A stretch of DNA of 9,685 bases. Origin: Clostridia bacterium. Lineage in GTDB: Bacteria; Bacillota_A; Clostridia; TANB77; CAG-508. Below, in pieces: positions 5,934-9,685 of the stretch. A program made the translations under genes and the position numbers. The notes under the pieces are model-generated. The model did no database searches. It was not told where the DNA came from and saw nothing but the letters and a program-made list of their open reading frames with translations. Location: contig JAGATI010000122.1 in the NCBI GenBank assembly GCA_017621295.1, positions 1 to 9,685 on the forward strand, given 5' to 3'. Within the stretch, counting starts at the first letter, position 1. The number at the start of each line of letters is the position of its first letter.

Positions 5934-5936
5934 TTA

Positions 5937-5969
5937 CTTTTCGTGTATCTTTTGTGTATTTTTCGTGTA
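5937..5969 (-). repeat. Three 11-nt direct repeats, likely operator of the late regulator
   Basis: Minus-strand units TACACGAAAAA (5969-5959), TACACAAAAGA (5958-5948) and TACACGAAAAG (5947-5937), exactly 11 bases apart, so about one DNA turn each, with consensus TACACRAAARR. They begin two bases after the stop codon of the ArpU/RinA-like gene and end just before the -35 region of the candidate late promoter. Binding by that regulator is inferred from position and from what is known of RinA/ArpU-controlled late promoters, not shown. Confidence 0.6.
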
Positions 5970-5971
5970 CT

Positions 5972-6460
5972 TTATATATTTATTACATCTTTCATCTTTT
6001 TTAATGCTTCTATCTTTATTCTTTTTAATCTTTCTATTGTAATTTTATTTTCATCTCTGTACTTTTCATTAAATCCTATCTCTACTTGTACCCATTTCCA
6101 ATTATCTATACATTTACAATCTATTACATAATTCTCTTCTTCTGTTAAAGAACCTAACGCTATTTCTATTTGCTTTACTTGTTGTTTTACAGGTCTTATT
6201 CGAGATTGGTCATCTTTAATCCATTGTTTAACCATTTCTCTTGTAACTTCATGTGCTACAATTTCTTTTTCTACAGGACTATTATTATTTCTTGCCTTAG
6301 GCATTCCATATGTATCCGGTTGTGTATCTACAAATTCTTTTGCAATTTCATCATCTGTCATTGTATCTAAGCATTCTTGCCAATATCTACATCGTTCTTC
6401 AGATGTTTCTATTTTGCCTTTGTTTTTTCTATAATCTCTTAAAGCCTTTTCTATATTCAT
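5972..6460 (-). CDS. ArpU/RinA-like late transcription regulator (sigma-70 region 4-like)
   Basis: 162 residues from the ATG at 6460. The N-terminal part is helical and charged (NIEKALRDYRKNKGKIE), followed by a middle segment DTYGMPKARNNNSPVEKEIV of the 'GMP...SPVE' kind typical of this group. The C-terminus from about residue 105 (LTEEENYVIDCKCIDNWKW and on to ITIERLKRIKIEALKKM) has the layout of sigma-70 region 4: LTEEE helix, WKWVQVEIGFNEK as scaffold and turn, and a basic recognition helix. Such proteins activate the promoter of the phage packaging and structural genes in staphylococcal (RinA) and enterococcal (ArpU) phages. The gene is the last before the structured RNA and the terminase module, as expected. 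The start is set by GGAGG at 6466-6470; an upstream TTG (6478) has no site. Confidence 0.8.
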   Translation of the reverse strand: MNIEKALRDYRKNKGKIETSEERCRYWQECLDTMTDDEIAKEFVDTQPDTYGMPKARNNNSPVEKEIVAHEVTREMVKQWIKDDQSRIRPVKQQVKQIEIALGSLTEEENYVIDCKCIDNWKWVQVEIGFNEKYRDENKITIERLKRIKIEALKKMKDVINI

Positions 6461-6470
6461 TTGTACCTCC

Positions 6471-6611
6471 TCACTCAAATTCTATAATATCAAATTCTAC
6501 CTGTTCTAAAATCCTCTCTGGTGTTCCTTCTTTAAATACTCCTACTTTCTTTCCTTCTTCGTTAAAGTAACTGCATATAAAATATTTATCAAATTTTTCG
6601 TATGTGTCCAT
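6471..6611 (-). CDS. Small phage protein, 46 residues, unknown function
   Basis: This short gene fills the gap between the membrane protein and the late regulator. It starts at ATG 6611 after GGAGG with seven bases spacing, reads MDTYEKFDKYFICSYFNEEG then KKVGVFKEGTPERILEQVEF and ends DIIEFE. It is acidic, with a probable strand-rich N-terminus (FICSYFNEEGKKVGVF) and a helix (PERILEQV). Its TGA stop overlaps the ribosome binding site of the regulator gene, so the two are translationally linked. I do not recognise it. Confidence 0.7.
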   Translation of the reverse strand: MDTYEKFDKYFICSYFNEEGKKVGVFKEGTPERILEQVEFDIIEFE

Positions 6612-6620
6612 TGTAGCCTC

Positions 6621-7106
6621 CTACTCCTTCAATTCTATATCCTTTATTAACTTACTTCCAAAATCTTTATATGTTTCATATCCACCTTTATATCCACTTA
6701 TAATCCACAATTCTTTATACATATTGTTTTTTAGTTTTTCTACTAGTTCCTTGTCTTCATAATAACAATAAAATGTGTCTTTTTCTATATGTTTATTTAC
6801 TATTACACCATCTTGAGTCGGTGTATTTGTTAAATATTCTACTTCTACTTTATAGTATGTTCTAAAAGCTGTTTGCTCTTGTGTTACTGCTGTTATTCTT
6901 GCTAAATCTTTATCATTACTCTCTTTGTAATCTATGTATCCATGCAAACTTCCTACTATAAACGGAACTGCTACTAATAATGCAACACATACAAAACTTA
7001 ACATCATAAATGTTACTTCATGTTTCCAACTTTCATTACTTAAATATCCAAACCATATAACTAATCCTAAAATAATAATTTCTATTAAAATTACTGTTAA
7101 AACCAT
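6621..7106 (-). CDS. Membrane protein with two N-terminal helices, unknown function
   Basis: 161 residues. Two hydrophobic segments are clear: about residues 3-21 (LTVILIEIIILGLVIWFGY) and about 33-54 (TFMMLSFVCVALLVAVPFIV). They are followed by a soluble domain of roughly 105 residues with alternating strands (ARITAVTQEQ, FRTYYKVEVEYL, NKHIEKDTFYCYYED) and a helix (KELVEKLKNNMYKEL). No cleavable signal or known catalytic motif. The short loop between the helices suggests both termini lie on the same side, so the domain is probably cytoplasmic. It begins three bases after the stop of the preceding membrane protein and is followed closely by the 46-residue gene. Neighbourhood suggests an accessory rather than lysis function, since late genes lie further downstream. 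Confidence 0.65.
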   Translation of the reverse strand: MVLTVILIEIIILGLVIWFGYLSNESWKHEVTFMMLSFVCVALLVAVPFIVGSLHGYIDYKESNDKDLARITAVTQEQTAFRTYYKVEVEYLTNTPTQDGVIVNKHIEKDTFYCYYEDKELVEKLKNNMYKELWIISGYKGGYETYKDFGSKLIKDIELKE

Positions 7107-7108
7107 CT

Positions 7109-7354
7109 TTATTTACCTTCTTTCTTTAAATTATTTAATTCTTCTTTAAAAAATATGTCACTAATCTCGCTTTTTATGTAGTCTAAAATTATTATATTTG
7201 CTATTGCACACATGCCTAACGTAATACTTATTGCACATAGAACATCGTTTTGAATCAATAATGCTATAAATCCTGAAATTACCATTAGTGCTATTGCTGT
7301 ATATCTAGTTATAAAATCTATTTTATCTATCTTTTCTGTTATTTTATTTTTCAT
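7109..7354 (-). CDS. Small two-helix membrane protein, unknown function
   Basis: 81 residues from the ATG at 7354. A basic N-terminus (MKNKITEKIDKIDF) precedes two hydrophobic helices, about 18-36 (TAIALMVISGFIALLIQ) and 39-60 (LCAISITLGMCAIANIIIL), then a charged C-terminal tail ending NNLKKEGK. The start at 7354 is preferred because GAGGAAAA lies upstream; the earlier in-frame ATG at 7378 has no ribosome binding site. It overlaps the end of the DUF4406-like gene by 11 nt and ends two bases before the next membrane protein. The two helices could suggest a holin-like shape, but the location among pre-late genes argues against a lysis role. Confidence 0.6.
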   Translation of the reverse strand: MKNKITEKIDKIDFITRYTAIALMVISGFIALLIQNDVLCAISITLGMCAIANIIILDYIKSEISDIFFKEELNNLKKEGK

Positions 7355-7667
7355 TTTTATTTTCCTCGCTTTCTTCATATATTATAGCTTTTGAATATTC
7401 TACACATATTAAATTTTCAATTTTGCAGCCTCTAGCATTTTCCCAGCCTTTCATGAAATAAACGAAATCAACTTTGCTTATAAATTCTATTGATTTTGAT
7501 AAATAATAAATTGGTTCGTCAATCCCTTCTGGTAGATTTTCTGAAATAATAGTATCTATTACTTCAAATCCCTTTTCTTGTAGCTTTTTAACAAATGATG
7601 CTCTGTCGTTTCTTATTTGTTCATTTGTTTTACCTCTCATAGGTTGACTTATCATTGCTTTCATCAT
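7344..7667 (-). CDS. DUF4406-type nucleoside 2-deoxyribosyltransferase-like protein
   Basis: 107 residues. The N-terminus MKAMISQPMRGKTNEQIRND is the signature of this small phage family: a first strand, then a QPMxG loop and helix. A second half has DFVYFMKGWENARGCKIENL, matching the GWxxSxGxxxE active-site motif of nucleoside deoxyribosyltransferase-like folds, followed by ICVEYSKAIIYE. The motif serine is alanine here (WENARG), while the glutamate that acts as nucleophile in true deoxyribosyltransferases is present in KIEN. Members are thought to act on nucleotides or NAD-like compounds, but the phage enzymes are mostly uncharacterised. Two adjacent ATGs begin the gene; the first overlaps the previous stop (TAATG), after AAGGAGAAAG. 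Confidence 0.75.
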   Translation of the reverse strand: MMKAMISQPMRGKTNEQIRNDRASFVKKLQEKGFEVIDTIISENLPEGIDEPIYYLSKSIEFISKVDFVYFMKGWENARGCKIENLICVEYSKAIIYEESEENKNEK

Positions 7668-8185
7668 TATTCTTTCTCCTTCCTTGTTCTTTTATCTAGT
7701 TGTTTTAATGCTCTTACTAATTCATTAATTTTATTTAAAAATGCTATATCCATTTTTCTTGTTTTAAATGCTCCTAAATCTGTTTGTATAAAATTATTTT
7801 CATCTATTTCAAATTCTTTTATATTATTTATATCTATCTCTTCATCTTCTATTAGTTCAAAAGTATAAATAAGAAAATCTTCAATTGTTAAATTTCTCTT
7901 GTTTCCTTCTGTAAAATGTAATGTGCCTTTTTCTAAAATGGCTATTGCTCCTACTGTTTTGTGTACTTTAAATTCACTACCCTCTTTTATCTTTCCTTCT
8001 GCAATTGCTTGTATTAGTTCATAACCTTTATATATTTTAATCAATTTATCTTTATTAACAGATACTGTCTGTTTATTTTTTTCCTTTGCTCTTTCTCTGC
8101 ACATATCACATATCGCAAACTCATTATCTCTTAAAGTTCTTCCACATTCGTCACAATGTGTTATTCCTCTATATGCAAAACTCAT
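7667..8185 (-). CDS. Phage protein with N-terminal zinc ribbon, unknown function
   Basis: 172 residues from the ATG at 8185. The N-terminus has CDEC and CDMC pairs (C11, C14, C26, C29), a treble-clef or zinc-ribbon finger. Then a linker (KEKNKQTVSVNKDK) leads to YKGYELIQAIAEGKIKEGSE at about 52-71, a 'GxELIxAIxxGKIKEG' pattern common in small phage proteins of Bacillota, followed by strands and a C-terminal helix FLNKINELVRALKQLDKRTR. The start is fixed by TGGAGG nine bases upstream; a TTG two codons earlier is too close to that site. The stop codon overlaps the next start. A nucleic-acid or protein-binding role is plausible, not shown. Confidence 0.7.
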   Translation of the reverse strand: MSFAYRGITHCDECGRTLRDNEFAICDMCRERAKEKNKQTVSVNKDKLIKIYKGYELIQAIAEGKIKEGSEFKVHKTVGAIAILEKGTLHFTEGNKRNLTIEDFLIYTFELIEDEEIDINNIKEFEIDENNFIQTDLGAFKTRKMDIAFLNKINELVRALKQLDKRTRKEKE

Positions 8186-8191
8186 TCTCAA

Positions 8192-8356
8192 TTACCTCCA
8201 TATTTTTAAATTTTCTTCCTGTATTGTGTTAATACTAGAAGATTTTTCGGCTTTCTTTTCAAAATATTGTTTTATATATTTTGTATCCATCATTTTTTCA
8301 TCTACTGCATATTCCTCATTTATTGATCTATTGTCACTTGCTATTTTATCTGCCAT
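8192..8356 (-). CDS. Small phage protein, 54 residues, start uncertain
   Basis: It occupies the gap between two clear genes. It reads MADKIASDNRSINEEYAVDE, then KMMDTKYIKQYFEKKAEKSS, and ends NLKIWR; the last codons TGG AGG supply the ribosome binding site of the next gene. The KYIKQYFEKKAE helix is a pattern I associate with small phage proteins whose fuller forms carry Cys pairs before a similar helix. The ATG at 8356 has no good ribosome binding site. The frame is open further upstream (reading KKKDKIIDLMADK) with no ATG, GTG or TTG before a stop, so either an unusual start such as ATA is used, the gene has lost its start, or there is a small error in the nearby A7 run. Confidence 0.5.
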   Translation of the reverse strand: MADKIASDNRSINEEYAVDEKMMDTKYIKQYFEKKAEKSSSINTIQEENLKIWR

Positions 8357-8392
8357 TAAATCTATTATCTTGTCTTTCTTCTTATTTTTTTA

Positions 8393-8659
8393 CTAATTTA
8401 TTGGAAAAAGTACTATACATTTTCGACATTTATCTATGTTCTCTATGTATTCAAAATATTCATATTGTTCTTTATCTTTTACATATTCTTCATTTAAAAA
8501 TGTTCCACACCATGTTTTTTCTGGTAAATAATAACCTCTTCCAAATCCTAATGTTCCTTCTAGTGGACTAAAATAATTTCCTTCTTCATCGGCACTTAAT
8601 ATTACTTCCGCTTCTGGATTTTCTAATTTAAGAGCTTCTATTAATTCTTTAACTTTCAA
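8393..8659 (-). CDS. Small phage protein of unknown function (MKVKELIEALKxxxPEAEV type)
   Basis: 88 residues. The start MKVKELIEALKLENPEAEVI followed by LSADEEGNYFSPL is a recurrent form among hypothetical proteins of Bacillota phages: a helix, a strand, then an acidic turn. The remainder has GFGRGYYLPEKTWCGTFLNE and a C-terminal KCRKCIVLFPIN with a CxxC (about C79, C82) that may bind metal together with other residues, though only one pair is clear. The start codon is TTG at 8659, chosen because a very strong AAAGGAGGTG lies ten or so bases upstream, inside the last codons of the preceding gene. No catalytic motif recognised. Confidence 0.7.
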   Translation of the reverse strand: MKVKELIEALKLENPEAEVILSADEEGNYFSPLEGTLGFGRGYYLPEKTWCGTFLNEEYVKDKEQYEYFEYIENIDKCRKCIVLFPIN

Positions 8660-8662
8660 AAT

Positions 8663-9052
8663 CTATCCACCTCCTTTTAATAATTCTTCTAAACCTTCTA
8701 TTTTGCACTTCAGTATAAACGCTTGTATAGAATTTTTATCTAGTTCTTTTATGTATTCTGCTTTTAATTGTTCTATTGTTTCTTTTATTATAAATTTTGA
8801 TATATAGTCTTTTAATATTACTATTTCTAATTCTTCTATTCTCTTTTTATTAGCCTCATTTTCTTGTTGTAATTTTTGTATTATATGTTGCGCTATTGCT
8901 AAATCTTTGCCACTTATTATTTGTTTTGTAATAGTATCTACTATTGTTTCCATATTGTTATCTATGTATCTTATTTCATCTTCCATCACCAGTGATGCTT
9001 TAATACTTAATTCTTCTTGTCCTACATTTATTTTTATATCCTCTTTAGACAT
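8663..9052 (-). CDS. Coiled-coil phage protein, unknown function
   Basis: 129 residues, acidic and almost wholly helical after a short strand region (DIKINVGQEELSIKASL). The segment from about 55 to 85 (AQHIIQKLQQENEANKKRIE, continuing ELEIVILKDY) has heptad spacing of hydrophobic residues, consistent with a coiled coil and an oligomer. The C-terminus is helical and ends in EELLKGGG, where the Gly codons form the ribosome binding site of the next gene. ATG at 9052 follows GGAGGG and overlaps the previous gene by 8 nt. Function unknown. Confidence 0.65.
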   Translation of the reverse strand: MSKEDIKINVGQEELSIKASLVMEDEIRYIDNNMETIVDTITKQIISGKDLAIAQHIIQKLQQENEANKKRIEELEIVILKDYISKFIIKETIEQLKAEYIKELDKNSIQAFILKCKIEGLEELLKGGG

Positions 9053-9410
9053 CTTGTCCCTCCTTTAATCTAAAACATTCACTTTCAAATTTTTCTTTTG
9101 TTAGAATTGTTTTAATATCATCTTGTTTAATATAATTTTTAAATTTAAACTCTCCATTGTCAACCACAACGCCGATTCTTTTTTGCTCTTTTCTTCTGTC
9201 AACGCCATTGAAATATGTTAAATCAAAGTTAATTACTTTATACTCATTTACCAAATCTCCTTCTTCTATTAAATCTATTATATTTTTAGAATGTTTTACT
9301 ATGTAATTATAAAATTTGTCGCGCAGAAACTCATAATCGTTCAAATTTTTAACTTTATAAATGTCTCCAAAAACAGTTCTAACTAGTTCTCCTACTTTTA
9401 TTTTTCCCAT
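9045..9410 (-). CDS. Phage protein of unknown function (KVGELVRT...NIIDLIEEGDLVN type)
   Basis: 121 residues. It begins MGKIKVGELVRTVFGDIYKV, a beta-rich start, then HSKNIIDLIEEGDLVNEYKV at about 40-59, and closes IKTILTKEKFESECFRL. This combination is a recurring layout among uncharacterised proteins of Bacillota phages and mobile elements: an SH3-like opening with 'GD.V' turns followed by a 'TKExFE' tail. No catalytic residues are evident. ATG at 9410 has AAGGAGG upstream; the gene overlaps its upstream neighbour by about 32 nt and its downstream one by 8 nt. Confidence 0.7.
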   Translation of the reverse strand: MGKIKVGELVRTVFGDIYKVKNLNDYEFLRDKFYNYIVKHSKNIIDLIEEGDLVNEYKVINFDLTYFNGVDRRKEQKRIGVVVDNGEFKFKNYIKQDDIKTILTKEKFESECFRLKEGQDV

Positions 9411-9564
9411 TAGCTTTCCTCCTTCTTACCAAATCTCTAACACTACTAACCCACAACCCAACTACAGCTATTTCTAAAGCTATAATTAATATATCTCCTA
9501 GATTCCATAATAAAACGGGTCTTGTTAGCCAACCGAAGAATGTTTCTATTAGTATGTATTTCAT
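9379..9564 (-). CDS. Small single-helix membrane protein
   Basis: 61 residues: a short N-terminus (MKYILIETFFGWLTRP), a hydrophobic helix about 18-40 (LLWNLGDILIIALEIAVVGL), then a strongly basic tail (VRDLVRRRKANGKNKSRRTS). The positive-inside rule puts the C-terminus in the cytoplasm. ATG directly follows the TAA stop of the upstream gene with GAGGGTGAT as ribosome binding site. Function unknown. Confidence 0.6.
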   Translation of the reverse strand: MKYILIETFFGWLTRPVLLWNLGDILIIALEIAVVGLWVSSVRDLVRRRKANGKNKSRRTS

Positions 9565-9685
9565 TTAATCACCCTCGTAAATCTTAAATTTATTTAACAT
9601 ATCTTTTGTTGTAGGAATTTCTCTTTCTTTTAGCCATGCCCTAAGTTTCTTTTCACAGTTTGCACACAAATCAAAAGATTTTTTA
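9565..9685 (-). CDS. C-terminal end of a Cys-finger phage protein (runs off window)
   Basis: The last 39 codons of a gene entering from the right edge. The visible part has FDLCANCEKKLRAWLKEREI (CxxC followed by a helix) and ends KFKIYEGD. The CxxC-EKKLxxWL form is typical of the second half of small phage zinc fingers whose first Cys pair lies upstream, here outside the window. Its TAA stop abuts the next ATG. Confidence 0.6.
   Translation of the reverse strand, partial: KKSFDLCANCEKKLRAWLKEREIPTTKDMLNKFKIYEGD

Noticed and set aside
5189..5971. tRNA genes or an attachment site in the gene-free region
   Set aside because: No cloverleaf, no T-loop GGTTCGA-like segment and no CCA end found; the paired segments do not fit tRNA spacing, and no integrase is near.
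5943..6131. Plus-strand open frame of 62 codons over the end of the regulator gene
   Set aside because: Very Phe/Ile/Leu/Ser-rich translation typical of the opposite strand of an AT-rich gene, and no ribosome binding site; the minus-strand regulator explains the sequence.
6170..6570. Plus-strand hydrophobic open frames opposite the regulator and the 46-aa gene
   Set aside because: Same complement effect; the minus-strand genes have ribosome binding sites and recognisable content.
8281..8571. Plus-strand open frame of 96 codons that looks like a membrane protein
   Set aside because: Hydrophobicity comes from reading the complement of Lys/Glu-rich codons of two minus-strand genes; no ribosome binding site or promoter.

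Overview
This is a window from the genome of a tailed, double-stranded DNA phage or prophage of a low-GC Bacillota host, probably a clostridium. The base composition is strongly AT-rich, codons such as AGA, ATA and TTA dominate, Shine-Dalgarno sites are strong (GGAGG type), and gene spacing is tight with overlapping starts and stops. Nearly everything is coded on the minus strand, so biological order runs from high to low coordinates. Nothing in the window names the host species.

Right part (9685 down to 5972): a chain of small, mostly unrecognised phage genes at the end of the early/middle region. It holds Cys-motif fingers, short membrane proteins, a coiled-coil protein and a DUF4406-type nucleoside deoxyribosyltransferase-like protein. 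It ends in an ArpU/RinA-like protein with a sigma-70 region 4-like C-terminus, the usual late-transcription regulator just before the packaging genes. Two short genes (6471-6611 and 8192-8356) fill gaps that would otherwise look empty.

Middle (5971 to 5189): about 780 bases with no credible gene. It opens with three 11-nt direct repeats in exact helical phase two bases after the regulator's stop codon, then a plausible -10 box. After that come about 650 nt packed with inverted repeats: hairpins of 13, 12 and 9 bp, a 10-bp long-range helix closing a GC-richer core, and a 3' domain with a possible pseudoknot. In the longest helices G-U wobbles occur only when the minus strand is read as RNA. 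I interpret this as a large structured phage RNA. Its size and setting resemble the large ornate phage RNAs (ROOL, GOLLD), but family membership could not be tested here.

Left part (5188 to 1): a 114-aa protein of unknown role, two tandem and apparently paralogous four-cysteine miniproteins, an HELMH metallopeptidase-like protein, then the packaging and head-start module: terminase small subunit, terminase large subunit, SPP1-type portal, and the N-terminus of a MuF-type minor head protein running off the edge. One gene breaks the pattern: a plus-strand Cas2-like ferredoxin-fold protein at 4558-4809 with its own promoter, strong ribosome binding site and terminator, which is the layout of a phage moron.

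Working model: the regulator binds the repeats and turns on a late promoter, giving the structured RNA and, by read-through or a further promoter, the terminase-portal-head genes. The Cas2-like gene is expressed independently and antisense to late transcription.
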